From the NCBI RefSeq assembly GCF_029581275.1, contig NZ_CP120742.1, forward strand, positions 4,278,501 to 4,342,500: a DNA stretch of 64,000 bases. Reading direction: 5' to 3'. This DNA comes from Micromonospora sp. WMMD1155 (GTDB lineage: Bacteria; Actinomycetota; Actinomycetes; Mycobacteriales; Micromonosporaceae). A model generated the notes under the pieces. That model had not been told where the DNA came from and did no database searches. It worked only from the letters and a program-made list of their open reading frames with translations. The translations under genes and the position numbers were made by a program. Below, piece after piece: positions 42,203-51,777 of this stretch. How positions within the stretch are numbered: position 1 is the first letter of the stretch; each line of letters begins with the position of its first letter.

Positions 42203-43147
42203 TCAGGGGCAGCGGACGACCTGACCGGCGTAGGTCAGGCCGCCGCCGAACCCGAACAGCAGCACCGGCGCGCCCGAGGGCACCTCCCGGCGCTCGACGA
42301 GCTTGGACAGGGCCAGCGGAACGCTCGCCGCAGAGGTGTTGCCGGACTCGACGATGTCCTTCGCGACGATCGCGTTGGGGATGTTGAGCCGCTTGGCGAT
42401 CCCGTCGATGATCCGGGCGTTGGCCTGGTGCGGCACGAACGCGGCCAGCTCCGACGGGGCCACCCCGGCCCGCTCGCAGGCCTGCAGCGCGAGCGGCGCC
42501 AGCGCGGTGGTGGCCCAGCGGAACACCGCCTGCCCCTCCTGCTGGACGTACGGGCGCCAACCCTCGATGCGGACCGCGTCGCTCTTCTCCGGCACCGAAC
42601 CCCAGACCACCGGTCCGATCCCGGCCGGCTCGTCGTCAGCGGTGGCGGAGACCACCGCCGCGCCGGCACCGTCGGCGAAGATGATGCAGGTGGAGCGGTC
42701 GGTCCAGTCGGTGAAGTCGGACAGCTTCTCCGCGCCGATGACGATCGCGTTGCGCGAGGCACCGGCCCGGATGGCGTGGTCGACGGTGCCCAGCGCGTAC
42801 GCGAAGCCGGAGCAGGCCGTGTTGACGTCGAACGCGCCCGGCGCGGCGATGCCCAGCTTGGCGGCGACCCGGCAGGCCACGTTGGGGCTGCGGTCGACGG
42901 AGGTGCAGGTGGCCACCACGACCAGGTCGATGTCGGCGGCGGTCAGGCCCGAGTTGGCCAGCGCCTTGCCGGCGGCGGCGGCGGCCATGTCGGCCACCGT
43001 CTCGGTGTCGGCGATCCGCCGGCTGACGATGCCGACCCGGTCCCGGATCCACTCGTCGTTGGTGTCGACGAGCTGGGCGATGTCGTCGTTGGTCACCACC
43101 CGGGAGGGTTGGTAGTGCCCCATCGAGACGATGCGACTGCCAGTCAT
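42203..43147 (-). CDS. fabH: 3-oxoacyl-ACP synthase III
   Basis: A 314-residue KAS III that starts fatty acid chains. Catalytic Cys112 is in NTACSGFAYAL, His in PHQANARI and Asn in ESGNTSAAS. In actinobacteria FabH prefers branched-chain acyl-CoA primers, which fits iso/anteiso lipids. Its ATG overlaps the fabD stop by 4 bases. Confidence 0.95.
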   Translation of the reverse strand: MTGSRIVSMGHYQPSRVVTNDDIAQLVDTNDEWIRDRVGIVSRRIADTETVADMAAAAAGKALANSGLTAADIDLVVVATCTSVDRSPNVACRVAAKLGIAAPGAFDVNTACSGFAYALGTVDHAIRAGASRNAIVIGAEKLSDFTDWTDRSTCIIFADGAGAAVVSATADDEPAGIGPVVWGSVPEKSDAVRIEGWRPYVQQEGQAVFRWATTALAPLALQACERAGVAPSELAAFVPHQANARIIDGIAKRLNIPNAIVAKDIVESGNTSAASVPLALSKLVERREVPSGAPVLLFGFGGGLTYAGQVVRCP

Positions 43148-44070
43148 GAGCGACCTCCGATGCGGGCGATCAGGTCCCGTGCGGCCGGCAGGTCGTCCGG
43201 GGTGTTCAGGGTGACGATCTCCGGGGCGCCGTCGCCCTTGAGGTCCCGCTTCACCAGCCCGGCGAGAGTGCCGGCCGGTGGCAATTCGATCACGCCGGTG
43301 ACCCCGAGGTCGGCCAGCGTACGCATGCACAGGTCCCACCGCACCGGCGCGGTGACCTGACGCACGAGGCGCTGCACCATCTCGGCACCGTTGTCGACAG
43401 CCGTGCCGTCGAGGTTCGACAGCAGGAGGCGGGCCGGGTCGGCGGGGGTGATCTCGGCGGCGACCGAGGCGAGCGCGGTCTCGGCCGGGGCCATGTACGG
43501 GGTGTGGAAGGCTCCGGCCACCTTGAGTCGGATGATCCGGGTCCGCGCGGGCGGCTCGGCGGCGAGCTTGTCGAGCCCCTCCAGCGAGCCGGCGGCGACG
43601 ATCTGCCCGGCACCGTTGCGGTTGCCCGGGTACAGCCCGTGCGTCTCGATCGCGGCGAGCACCTCGTCGGGGTCGCCGCCGAGCACCGCGGCCATGCCGG
43701 TCGGCTCCAGCGCGCACGCGGCTGCCATCTCCCGGCCGCGGACGCCGGCGAGGCTGATCGCGGCTTCGGGCGTCAGCACACCGGCCAGGGCGGCGGCACC
43801 CAACTCGCCGACGCTGTGGCCGGCGGTGAGCGCGACGTCGTCCAGCGGCAGCTGCTCGCCGGCGAGCAGCGCGGCGGCGACCAGCAGCGGCTGGGTGCGA
43901 GCGGTGTCCTTGATCTCGTCGGCGTCGGCCTCGGTGCCCAGGTGCAGCAGGTCGACCCCGGCCAACGCGGACCACTCGCGCAGACGCGCCTCGGTGCCGG
44001 TCAGGTCGAGCCAGGGGGTCAGGAAGCCGGGTTTCTGGGAACCCTGGCCGGGACTAAGTACGGCGAGCAC
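43144..44070 (-). CDS. fabD: Malonyl-CoA:ACP transacylase
   Basis: A 308-residue transacylase with GHSVGELGAA (nucleophile Ser86) and the N-terminal SPGQGSQKPGF loop. It starts with GTG, following GGGAGAG upstream. It loads malonyl groups onto ACP and is the first gene of the fab operon. The 78-base gap to fasR holds the dyad described separately. Confidence 0.95.
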   Translation of the reverse strand: MLAVLSPGQGSQKPGFLTPWLDLTGTEARLREWSALAGVDLLHLGTEADADEIKDTARTQPLLVAAALLAGEQLPLDDVALTAGHSVGELGAAALAGVLTPEAAISLAGVRGREMAAACALEPTGMAAVLGGDPDEVLAAIETHGLYPGNRNGAGQIVAAGSLEGLDKLAAEPPARTRIIRLKVAGAFHTPYMAPAETALASVAAEITPADPARLLLSNLDGTAVDNGAEMVQRLVRQVTAPVRWDLCMRTLADLGVTGVIELPPAGTLAGLVKRDLKGDGAPEIVTLNTPDDLPAARDLIARIGGRS

Positions 44071-44135
44071 GCCTATGACTCTCCCGGATACGCGCGGGTA
44101 ATGCTGTGCCGCCCCCGACCAAACCGCACTAGTGC

Positions 44136-44156
44136 CTTTGGAGGTTTCCTACAAAG
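44136..44156. promoter_or_regulatory. 21-bp dyad between fasR and fabD, probable FasR operator
   Basis: CTTTGGAGG and CCTACAAAG (8 of 9 complementary) flank a TTT centre. The dyad overlaps the fasR stop codon and lies about 66 bases upstream of fabD. FasR is known in Streptomyces to bind between these two genes and activate the operon. The site itself is inferred from symmetry and location. Confidence 0.55.
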
Positions 44157-45414
44157 ATCGGCGGGGATCATCCTCGTTTTGAGCGGTTTTCCGGGCGGCC
44201 GGGGTCATTGTCTGAGTCGGGACGGGTGCGGCGGGCGGGGCGACCGGATCCAACCGGCCCACGGTCAGCGCGACCTGGAGGGCGAACGCGTCCCGAGGGG
44301 ACAACGGCGAGAAGCCGGTCACCTCGGCGATGCGCCGCAACCGGTACCGCACGGTGTTCGGGTGGACGAACAGGGCGCGCGCCGCGCTCTCCAGCGTGCC
44401 ACCGGCGGCGAGGAACGCGTCCAGGGTCGCCAGCAGTTCGCCACCGGCGCGCACCAGCGTCGCGTACACGTCGTGCCGCAACCGTCGACGCGCCTCGGCG
44501 TCGCCCGCGAGCGCCCGCTCCGGCAACAGGTCGGCGGCCGGCACCGGCCGGGGAGCGCTGGGCCACGCCGGCGCCGCTCGGAAACCGGACAGCGCCGCCC
44601 GCGCCGACTCGGTGGCCTCGTCCAGGCTCGGCACGGCCGGACCGACCACCACCGGACCGTCGCCGAACGCGCTCAGCAACGTGGCGGTGGCGGTCATCGG
44701 GTCCGCCGCGCCACCCAACACGATCACCAGCCGGTCGCCGTGCACACCGCCGATCACCTCCACGCCGATCCGGCGGGCCTGCCGGTACACCACGTGCAGC
44801 ACCGCGGAGACCTCCCCGCCGGGCGACCGACCGACCGCCACCGCCACCGGCGGCGCGTCCGCCCAGCCGAGCGCTGCGGCCCGACTGGCCAGCACGTCCG
44901 GCGAGTCACCGCGCAGCAGCGCGTCGACGAGCAGGGCCTGCAACCGGGCGTCCCAGGCACCACGGGACTCGGCGGCCCGCGCGTACACCCGGGCGGCGGC
45001 GAACGCGATCTCCCGGGAGAAGCGCAACACCGCCTCGCGGAGTTGCTGCTCCTCGCCCTCGGCGGCCAGGTGCGACACCTGCTCCTCGACCACGTCGATG
45101 GTCACCTTGATCAACGCCACGGTCTGTTGGAGGGTGATCGACCGGGCCAGCGCCTGCGGAGCGGCGGCGAAGACCTCGTCCGAGACCTCCTGGGTGCTGT
45201 CCGCGGTGCCGCCGCCGTCCTGCAACCACTGCACCAGCGATCGGGCACCCGCCTGGGCCACCAGCATCACCCAGGAGCGCTGGTCGGCCGGTAACGCCCG
45301 GAACCACGGCAGGGTCTCGTCCATCCGGGCCACGCTGGAGGTGGCCAACGCCCCCGCCGAACGTTCGATCCGGCGCAGCGTGGCCGACAGTTCTCCACCG
45401 CCCGGCGTACTCAC
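44149..45414 (-). CDS. fasR: FasR-type PucR-family transcriptional activator of fatty-acid synthesis
   Basis: A 421-residue PucR/CdaR-type regulator. The long N-terminal sensory region is helical; the C-terminal helix-turn-helix contains RALFVHPNTVRYRLRRIAEVTG (the PucR HTH_30 signature, here shown in parts). It starts with GTG. Its place immediately upstream of fabD-fabH-acpP-fabF is the same as in Streptomyces, where FasR activates those genes. The gene name rests on this synteny and family. Confidence 0.85.
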   Translation of the reverse strand: MSTPGGGELSATLRRIERSAGALATSSVARMDETLPWFRALPADQRSWVMLVAQAGARSLVQWLQDGGGTADSTQEVSDEVFAAAPQALARSITLQQTVALIKVTIDVVEEQVSHLAAEGEEQQLREAVLRFSREIAFAAARVYARAAESRGAWDARLQALLVDALLRGDSPDVLASRAAALGWADAPPVAVAVGRSPGGEVSAVLHVVYRQARRIGVEVIGGVHGDRLVIVLGGAADPMTATATLLSAFGDGPVVVGPAVPSLDEATESARAALSGFRAAPAWPSAPRPVPAADLLPERALAGDAEARRRLRHDVYATLVRAGGELLATLDAFLAAGGTLESAARALFVHPNTVRYRLRRIAEVTGFSPLSPRDAFALQVALTVGRLDPVAPPAAPVPTQTMTPAARKTAQNEDDPRRSL

Positions 45415-45471
45415 CGCCCTAGCCTGACACGTTCTGAGCAGGCCATCCACGTCGGGACCGGTCAGCGGGGC

Positions 45472-46149
45472 TCACGGGTGCGGGGGAGTGGGCAGGCCCA
45501 ACTCCTGGGCCAGGATCGCGGCCTGCACTCGGCTCCGCAGGCCCAGCTTCGCCAGGATCCGGCTCACGTGCGTCTTGGTGGTGCTCTCCGCCAGCGCCAG
45601 CCGGTCGGCGATCTGCTGGTTGGACAGGCCCAGACCGAGGCAGGCCAGTACGTCCCGCTCGCGCGGAGTGAGGGTGTCCGACGCGGCCCGGGTGTCGGCC
45701 GACGCGCTCGGCGTGGTGGCCGCGAAGGCGGCGATCAAGCGCCGGGTGACCGCGGGAGCGATGAACCCGTCGCCCCGCGCCACCGTACGCACCGCGTCCA
45801 CCAGGCCGTCGGCGTCGGTGTCCTTCAACAGGAACCCGGCCGCGCCGGCCCGCAACGCCCCGAAGACGTACTCGTCGAGGTCGAAGGTGGTGAGCACCAG
45901 CACGTCGGCGAGCACGTCGGTGACGATCTCCCGGGTCGCGGAGATCCCGTCCCGGCGGGGCATCCGGACGTCCAGCACCGCCACGTCCGGGCGCAACTCC
46001 CGGCACAACCGCACCGCCTCGTCGCCGTCGGCCGCCTCGCCGACCACCTCGATCCCCGGCGAACCACCCAGGATCAGGGACAGTCCGGCCCGTACCGCGG
46101 GCTGGTCGTCCGCGAGCACCACCCGTACCGTCGCCACCGCGTCGCTCAT
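45472..46149 (-). CDS. Response regulator, NarL/FixJ family
   Basis: A 225-residue regulator with a receiver domain (ADDQ pocket, phospho-acceptor Asp60 in VLDVRMPR, Lys in LLKDTDAD) and a LuxR-type helix-turn-helix (LTPRERDVLACLGLGLSNQQIA). The ATG overlaps the kinase stop by 4 bases. It lies downstream of its kinase and next to fasR, without an obvious output gene. Confidence 0.92.
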   Translation of the reverse strand: MSDAVATVRVVLADDQPAVRAGLSLILGGSPGIEVVGEAADGDEAVRLCRELRPDVAVLDVRMPRRDGISATREIVTDVLADVLVLTTFDLDEYVFGALRAGAAGFLLKDTDADGLVDAVRTVARGDGFIAPAVTRRLIAAFAATTPSASADTRAASDTLTPRERDVLACLGLGLSNQQIADRLALAESTTKTHVSRILAKLGLRSRVQAAILAQELGLPTPPHP

Positions 46150-47375
46150 CCGCCCTCCCCGATGGGCAGCGCGGCGCGGACCTGCCAGCGGCCGTCGTGC
46201 GGGCCGGCGCTGAACCGGCCGGCCAGCAGGGTGGCGCGTTCCCGCATCCCGATCAGCCCGGCCCCGGCGCCGGGTAGCCCGGCCCCGTCGCGGCGCACCG
46301 GGTTCTCCACGGTCAGCACCACCTCCGCCGGTCGGTACGCGATCGTCAGGTCCGCCTCACCCGTGCCGTGCTTGAGCGCGTTGGTCAGCGACTCCTGCAC
46401 GATCCGGTACGCGGCGAGGTCCACCCCCACCGGCAGCGGGCTCGGCGCGCCGTCGGTGCGTACCCGCACCGCGAGGCCGGCAGCCCGGACCCGCTCGACC
46501 AGCTCGTCCGTCTCGGCGAGCCGGGCGCTGACCGACTCCGGCATCGCCACGCCGTCACCCGCCGGGCCCGGTCCGCCCCCGGCACCCGGCTCCCGGAGCA
46601 CCTCGATCATCTGACGCATCTCCGCCAGGCCCTGCACGCTGCTCTCCCGGATCACCCGCAAGGCAGCCTCGACCTGACCGCGATCCAACCCGGGCACGGA
46701 CAGCACGGCGGTGGCGTGGATCGCCACCGCGCTGAGGTGGTTGGCGACCACGTCGTGCAGCTCCCGGGCCATCCGGGCGCGTTCCGCGCTGACCGCCTGC
46801 CGCCGGTCCAACTCGACCAGGCGGGCGGTCTGCTCGGCCCGGGCCCGTTCGGCGGCAGCCTGGTCGCGGTACTGCCGTACGCTGATCCCGGTCAGGACCG
46901 GCAGCAGGCCGACGAGCACCACCAGCACCCCGACGGCCACCCCGCTCCACTCGTCGGTGAGGACCACGCCGACGACCGCACCGATCACGCTCAGCCCGAT
47001 GGTCGCCCGCAGCAGCCACCGCCACAGCCGGGGTGGGCCGTAGACGCAGGCGTCGTAGAGCACCTGGGTGTAGATCAGGATCGTCCCCAGCGAGCCACCG
47101 AGGGCGATGTCCACCACCACCGCCGTCGTGCCGACGGCGAGGCTGGCGCGCGGGGCGACGAGGCGCAGGCCCACGGCGACGCACATCGCCAGCAGCGGCG
47201 GCAGGAACAGGACCGCGGGCACGTCCGGGTGCGGGCGGATCTGCGGTTGCCAGCCGAGGGTCCACAGCACCAGCCCACCGGCCAGCGACGCCCCGGCCAG
47301 CGCCAGGTCCCGGCCGCGGGTGCCGGAGCCGAGCCACGGTGGCGGACGCATGCCCTGATCCCACCACAGCCGCAC
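46146..47375 (-). CDS. Sensor histidine kinase (HisKA_3, DesK/NarX-like)
   Basis: A 409-residue kinase with about six membrane segments (residues 25-165), a coiled linker and the phospho-acceptor His207 in ARELHDVVANHLSAVA. The ATP-binding domain includes QESLTNALKHG (N box) and a GAGLIGMRERA-type G box. A seven-helix-like membrane sensor suggests it may read membrane state, but the signal is unknown. GTG 47375 is used; ATG 47351 is an alternative. It pairs with the next gene. Confidence 0.9.
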   Translation of the reverse strand: MRLWWDQGMRPPPWLGSGTRGRDLALAGASLAGGLVLWTLGWQPQIRPHPDVPAVLFLPPLLAMCVAVGLRLVAPRASLAVGTTAVVVDIALGGSLGTILIYTQVLYDACVYGPPRLWRWLLRATIGLSVIGAVVGVVLTDEWSGVAVGVLVVLVGLLPVLTGISVRQYRDQAAAERARAEQTARLVELDRRQAVSAERARMARELHDVVANHLSAVAIHATAVLSVPGLDRGQVEAALRVIRESSVQGLAEMRQMIEVLREPGAGGGPGPAGDGVAMPESVSARLAETDELVERVRAAGLAVRVRTDGAPSPLPVGVDLAAYRIVQESLTNALKHGTGEADLTIAYRPAEVVLTVENPVRRDGAGLPGAGAGLIGMRERATLLAGRFSAGPHDGRWQVRAALPIGEGG

Positions 47376-47457
47376 CCGCTCGGACTCCGACCGGGGGAGG
47401 ACGCCGCCACCCCCGCCATGCGCCGAAAGGGGTACGCGGAAAGCGTCAGGCCGACCG

Positions 47458-47463
47458 CAGAAT
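47458..47463 (+). promoter_or_regulatory. -10 element before pyrE
   Basis: CAGAAT ends seven bases before ATG 47471 and has no ribosome-binding site after it, so it marks a leaderless promoter. The same hexamer precedes the YjbQ-family gene at 58625 with identical spacing. Confidence 0.5.
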
Positions 47464-47470
47464 GATCATC

Positions 47471-48013
47471 ATGACTGATCTGGACGTCCGGGCCGCGCTG
47501 GCCCGTGAGATCGACGCGACCTGCCGGCTGACCGGCACCTTCGTGCTCCGCTCCGGGCGGACCGCCGACGAGTACTTCGACAAGTACCGGTTCGAGGCGG
47601 ACCCGCGCCTGTTGGACCGGGTCGCCGCCCAACTGGCACCCCTCGTTCCGACGGACACCGAGGTGCTCGCCGGGTTGGAGATGGGCGGGATCCCGGTGGT
47701 GACCGCGCTCGCTCGGCACACCGGGCTGCCCTGCGCCTTCGTCCGCAAGAGCGCCAAGCCGTACGGGACGGCCCGGTTGGCCGAGGGGGCCGATTTGGCC
47801 GGTCGGCGGGTGCTCGTGGTCGAGGACGTGGTCACCTCCGGCGGTCAGGTGGCCGTCTCGACCGGACAACTACGCGAGTCGGGTGCCCGGGTGGAGCATG
47901 CCCTCTGTGTCATCGACCGGGCCGAGGGTGGGGCGCAGGCGCTCGCCGATCACGGGGTGGCCCTGCGGGCGCTCTTCACCCGAGCGGACCTGGAGGCTCA
48001 CCGCACCCGCTGA
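47471..48013 (+). CDS. pyrE: Orotate phosphoribosyltransferase
   Basis: A 180-residue type I phosphoribosyltransferase. VLVVEDVVTSGGQ (about residues 115-127) is the PRPP-binding loop, and FVRKSAKPYG provides the flexible-loop Lys. It converts orotate and PRPP to OMP in pyrimidine synthesis. ATG 47471 is chosen over 47462 because of the CAGAAT hexamer 7 bases upstream, indicating a leaderless message. Confidence 0.92.
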   Translation: MTDLDVRAALAREIDATCRLTGTFVLRSGRTADEYFDKYRFEADPRLLDRVAAQLAPLVPTDTEVLAGLEMGGIPVVTALARHTGLPCAFVRKSAKPYGTARLAEGADLAGRRVLVVEDVVTSGGQVAVSTGQLRESGARVEHALCVIDRAEGGAQALADHGVALRALFTRADLEAHRTR

Positions 48014-48209
48014 CCGTCGAACCGGCCGGTCGCGACGCCGGGGTGAACGACGCGAGAAGACGCTGTGAACTGGGCGACCGGCGTCCGCGCTCACCGTGCT
48101 GCGCACTGGTCGCCCGGGTACGCCGTGCGCGGCCCGTCGGGCCCGGCCAGTACGGTGACAGGGCACGTCGGGGGGCACCCGGGGTGAGACGAACGTGAGG
48201 AGACCGGGG

Positions 48210-48575
48210 ATGGCGCACGGGGAGGCCGAGCACGGCTGTGCCCAGGGCGAGCCCTGCCGTCCGGGGCACCACGACCCGCAGCCGGCCGGCAAGCACCGCC
48301 GGTCGGTCGGCGGTGCGCCATTCGTCGGTGGTGAGGTTGACGCCCTGGACCGACGGCTGCACCCGGGGGAGCCGCCCGCCGGTCGGGCCGACGACGAGAC
48401 CCCGCTACCGCGTCAGCGTTCCGGCGAGCCCGCCGCCCTCGGTGAGCCCGACGTCGACGTCCCGGCTGGTTGCCTCAGCGAACTTCCCGGCTGGGCCGGG
48501 GCGCATCGGCACGGCCCGGTCCGGCCGCGTCCGCGGGCCACCCGCCGCGAACGCCCACCCCGCCGCTGGTGCTGA
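48210..48575 (+). CDS. Hypothetical protein with Cys/His-rich start
   Basis: A 121-residue protein I do not recognise: MAHGEAEHGCAQGEPCRPGHHD, then a polar middle with a short acidic stretch (EPDVDVPAG) and a strongly basic Arg/Pro-rich tail ending in RRWC. AGGAG lies 7 bases before the ATG and third-position GC is high, supporting a real gene. Four His and two Cys in the first 25 residues could bind a metal. It follows pyrE by 196 bases. Confidence 0.5.
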   Translation: MAHGEAEHGCAQGEPCRPGHHDPQPAGKHRRSVGGAPFVGGEVDALDRRLHPGEPPAGRADDETPLPRQRSGEPAALGEPDVDVPAGCLSELPGWAGAHRHGPVRPRPRATRRERPPRRWC

Positions 48576-48638
48576 CCTGATCACCGCCCGCCGCTGACCG
48601 GCGGGTGCGGCTGCCGCTGTTCAGCGGGCACGGCCAGT

Positions 48639-48701
48639 CAGCGCGTGCGGTTGACCGGCAGGCGCGGTCGACCAGCGCGTGCGGCTGGTCAGCGCGTGCG
48701 G
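48639..48701. repeat. Three copies of a 12-bp repeat before the secreted protein gene end
   Basis: cagcgcgtgcgg occurs at 48639-48650, 48673-48684 and 48690-48701, the last covering the final codons of the minus-strand gene. The array lies between convergent genes. Confidence 0.75.
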
Positions 48702-49339
48702 CGCCGGATCAGCAGGGCGATCCCGGCGAGGCCGACCGTGATGGTCAGCATCACCCCGACGTTGAGCAGCAGCAGTCGTTGCAGGTCGCCGAGCGCCTCG
48801 TCGAGATCCTTGGCGGGGTCGAGCGTGTCCTCCGGGAGCACCCGCTCGCCGCCGCCCACGCCGCCGCTGACCGTGTCGAACTGCCGCTCCAGCGGCACGC
48901 CGGCGGTGCGCAGGGTCTCGGACATGCTGAGTCGACCCAGGAACCAACCGGCGCTGGTCTTGCGGCCGTCCGGCTGCTTCGCCGGCCGGTAGACCCGGGG
49001 GCCACCGACCGCCTTGGGATAGAGGTCGTAGGTCTGCTTCGGGGTGTCCCCGGCGAGCACCACGACCGTGTACTTCGGACCGAGGTCGGCGGCTTTCGGG
49101 CCCTTGGCCATGCCGGTGCCGGAGAGGAAGTTGACCTGGTCGATGACCGCGCCCACGTGGGCGGGCTGCGTCTCCGCTCGTAACTGCAACGGTGCGGACA
49201 ACCCCACGCCGGTGATGTCCACTCCGGCGGGTGCGGGCTTCGGCGCGGCCGAGGCCGGGCCGGCGGTGCCGAGTGACAGCAGCGCCGTCGCCAGCGCGCC
49301 CGCCAGCACGGCGGCCAACCGCCTCATCTGTCGGACCAT
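48689..49339 (-). CDS. Secreted, C-terminally membrane-anchored protein of unknown function
   Basis: A 216-residue protein: signal peptide (MRRLAAVLAGALATALLSL...ASA-A), an extracytoplasmic domain with GTGMAKGPKAADLGPKYTVVVL and a C-terminal membrane helix followed by RRRTR. The overall shape (signal, domain, one anchor, positive stop) suggests a surface-exposed wall-associated protein; no known family fits. The start MVRQMRRL is used rather than 49429. It is divergent from CopC-like gene. Confidence 0.75.
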   Translation of the reverse strand: MVRQMRRLAAVLAGALATALLSLGTAGPASAAPKPAPAGVDITGVGLSAPLQLRAETQPAHVGAVIDQVNFLSGTGMAKGPKAADLGPKYTVVVLAGDTPKQTYDLYPKAVGGPRVYRPAKQPDGRKTSAGWFLGRLSMSETLRTAGVPLERQFDTVSGGVGGGERVLPEDTLDPAKDLDEALGDLQRLLLLNVGVMLTITVGLAGIALLIRRRTR

Positions 49340-49559
49340 CCCGCCTCCTCGCCCCGTTCGATGGATGGCATCGTTCGTGTCGTCCGGACCGGTCTGCCGG
49401 TACGACGCCGACCGGAGGGTCGGGGTCATCTTTACAGACTCCGGGGAACGTCGATGAGTTGCAGCAAGTGGAGCAGTAATTGGAACTATCTGCGATCTCG
49501 GCTCGACTAATGAGGAGCCGTTTGATCAGCGGGCGGATCGTACCCTTACGGAGGGGTTC

Positions 49560-50195
49560 ATGGGGGGCAGGGTTACACGTACGGCGCGGGTAGTGCCAGT
49601 GGTGCTCGGCGTGGCGTTCGGTGTGTCGTTTCTGGCGCCGCCGACGCCGGCGGCGGCGCACAACTCGCTGACCGGCAGCGACCCGCGTGACGGTGCCAAG
49701 GTGGCGACGGCACCCGCCCGGATCGAGCTGCGGTTCCTCGCCAAGCCGGCACCGGCAACGACGAAGATCACAATAACGGGGCCGGACAATGTGGTCGCTG
49801 GCGGCCCACCCGTCTTCGACGGCAGCCGGGTACGGGTGCCGTTCAAGCCGGCGGCGGCGGGGCTCTACATCGTGGGCTACCAGCTCGCGTCCTCCGACGG
49901 GCACCCGGTGAAGGGTGAAGTGAGGTTCACCCTCACGACCGGCACCGCCGCCGACCCGTCCGCCTCGCCGTCGGCCACCCCGACCGTTGACGGCACCGCC
50001 CCGGCCGCCGCCGCGAGTCCGACCGCCGAAGGGACGTCGTCCGCGACGCCGGTCGCCACCGCGGCGGGCAGCCCGCTGCCGGCCGCGCAGGAGAGCAGCC
50101 AGGTGCGCGGTTGGCTATGGACGGTCGGGGCGGCTCTGCTGGTGGGCACGCTCGTCGTCTGGTTGCAGCGGCGCCGCCGAGCCCGCCGCCGCTGA
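49560..50195 (+). CDS. CopC-domain copper-resistance-like protein
   Basis: A 211-residue exported protein. After the signal peptide (cleavage near AAA-His34) the CopC beta-sandwich runs to about residue 130, with AHNSLTGSDP supplying the mature N-terminal His and SSDGHPVKGEVRF a second conserved His for copper. A Pro/Ala/Thr linker and a C-terminal membrane helix with a basic tail follow. It binds copper outside the membrane; no CopD is adjacent. The stop codon is inside the first unit of a 20-bp repeat. Confidence 0.87.
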   Translation: MGGRVTRTARVVPVVLGVAFGVSFLAPPTPAAAHNSLTGSDPRDGAKVATAPARIELRFLAKPAPATTKITITGPDNVVAGGPPVFDGSRVRVPFKPAAAGLYIVGYQLASSDGHPVKGEVRFTLTTGTAADPSASPSATPTVDGTAPAAAASPTAEGTSSATPVATAAGSPLPAAQESSQVRGWLWTVGAALLVGTLVVWLQRRRRARRR

Positions 50196-50284
50196 CCGGC
50201 CGGGCGCCAGCCTGACCGGCCGGGCGCCAGCCTGACCGGCCGGGCGCCAGCCTGACCGGCCGGGCACCAGCCTGACCGGCCGGC
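50193..50284. repeat. Four and a half tandem copies of a 20-bp repeat
   Basis: The unit tgaccggccgggcgccagcc occurs at 50193, 50213, 50233 and 50253 (the fourth with one change), plus a partial copy to 50284. The first unit begins with the copC-like stop codon. It lies between this gene and convergent gltX. Confidence 0.9.
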
Positions 50285-50317
50285 GTCCGGCGACGGCGCG
50301 GGCGTCGGTGCCCGGGG

Positions 50318-51727
50318 TCAGACCAGGCGGAGGCGGGCGGCGCGGATTCGGGTCAGAGTGCGCTCGCGACCGAGCACCTCCAGCGACTCGAACAGCGGCA
50401 GGCCCACGGTGCGGCCGGTGACCGCGACCCGCACCGGTGCCTGCGTCTTGCCGAGCTTGAGGCCACGCTCGGCACCGACCGCCTCCAACGTCGACTTCAG
50501 CGACTCGGCATCCCAGGACTCCAGCGCCTCGAACGCCGCGACGGCGTCGTCGAGCAACTCGGCGGAGCCGTCCTTCATCGTCTTGGTCCACGCGGCCTCG
50601 TCGATCAACGGCGAGGCGAGGAAGAGGAAGTCGACGTTCGACACGATCTCGCTGAGCACCGCGATCCGCGTCTGGGCCAGCGGCGCGACAGCGGCGAACG
50701 CGTCGGCGTCGAACTCCTCGGGCTGCCACGGCGGTGGCGCGATGGTCCCGGTGCCGGTCAGCCACGGCTGGCAGGCGTCGACGAACTCGGCAACCGGGAG
50801 GGCGCGGATGTACTCGCCGTTGAACGCGCGCAGCTTCTTCTCGTCGAAGAACGCGGGGGAGGGGTTGACCTCGTCGAGCCGGAACTCGTCCTCGATCACC
50901 GACCAGGGCACGATCTCCCGGTCGCCGGAGGGGGCCCAGCCGAGCAGCATCAGGTAGTTGCGCATCGCACCGGCGAGGTAGCCCTCCTCGCGGTACGCCT
51001 CCAGGGCGACCTTGTCGCGCCGCTTGGAGAGCTTCTGCCGCTTCTCGTTGACCACCACGGGCACGTGCGCCCAGATCGGCGGTTTGACCCCGAGGGCCTC
51101 CCAGAGCAACTGCTGCTTGGGGGTGTTGGGTAGGTGCTCCTCGGCCCGGATCACGTGGGTGATCCCCATGGTCATGTCGTCGACGACGTTGGCCAGCAGG
51201 AAGACGGGCGACCCGTCGCCCCGGGCGATGACGAAGTCCTCGATGAGCTTGTTCTCGAAGGTGGGCTCGCCGCGGATCAGGTCGACCACCACCGTGGCGC
51301 CCTCGTCGGGCGTGCGGAAGCGCAGCGCGTGCCCCGGCCCCGGGCCGAGGCCGCGGTCGCGGTGGTAGCCGTCGTAGCCCTGGTACTGCGAGCCGGTGCG
51401 GGCCTGCACGTCCTCCCGGGTGCAGTCGCAGTAGTACGCGCGGCCCGACTCGTAGAGCCGGGCGGCGGCGGCCCGGTGCTCACCGGCGTTCTCCGACTGG
51501 AAGTACGGGCCCTCGTAGCTGCCCCGGGAGATGCCGATCCAGTCCAGCGCGGAGAGGATGCCCTCGGTCCACTCGGGCTTGTTGCGTGCCGCGTCGGTGT
51601 CCTCGATTCGCAGCACGAACACCCCGCCCTGCTGCCTGGCGTAGATCCAGTTCTGCAGCGCCGAGCGGGCGCCGCCGACGTGGAACATACCGGTCGGGGA
51701 AGGGGCGAAGCGCACACGTACCGTCAC
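50318..51727 (-). CDS. gltX: Glutamyl-tRNA synthetase
   Basis: A 469-residue class I enzyme. The HIGH-type motif is [18 protein letters not shown] (residues 7-24) and the KMSKS-type motif is KLSKR in [14 protein letters not shown] (about 245). The Glu-pocket [11 protein letters not shown] segment and the C-terminal anticodon domain are in place. It charges tRNA-Glu and, in actinobacteria, probably tRNA-Gln for later amidation. No tRNA gene is nearby. Confidence 0.95.
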   Translation of the reverse strand: MTVRVRFAPSPTGMFHVGGARSALQNWIYARQQGGVFVLRIEDTDAARNKPEWTEGILSALDWIGISRGSYEGPYFQSENAGEHRAAAARLYESGRAYYCDCTREDVQARTGSQYQGYDGYHRDRGLGPGPGHALRFRTPDEGATVVVDLIRGEPTFENKLIEDFVIARGDGSPVFLLANVVDDMTMGITHVIRAEEHLPNTPKQQLLWEALGVKPPIWAHVPVVVNEKRQKLSKRRDKVALEAYREEGYLAGAMRNYLMLLGWAPSGDREIVPWSVIEDEFRLDEVNPSPAFFDEKKLRAFNGEYIRALPVAEFVDACQPWLTGTGTIAPPPWQPEEFDADAFAAVAPLAQTRIAVLSEIVSNVDFLFLASPLIDEAAWTKTMKDGSAELLDDAVAAFEALESWDAESLKSTLEAVGAERGLKLGKTQAPVRVAVTGRTVGLPLFESLEVLGRERTLTRIRAARLRLV

Positions 51728-51777
51728 GCCCCCAGCCTACGGCGAGCGTCGACGGGTTTCCGCCACGGCCCCCTGAC

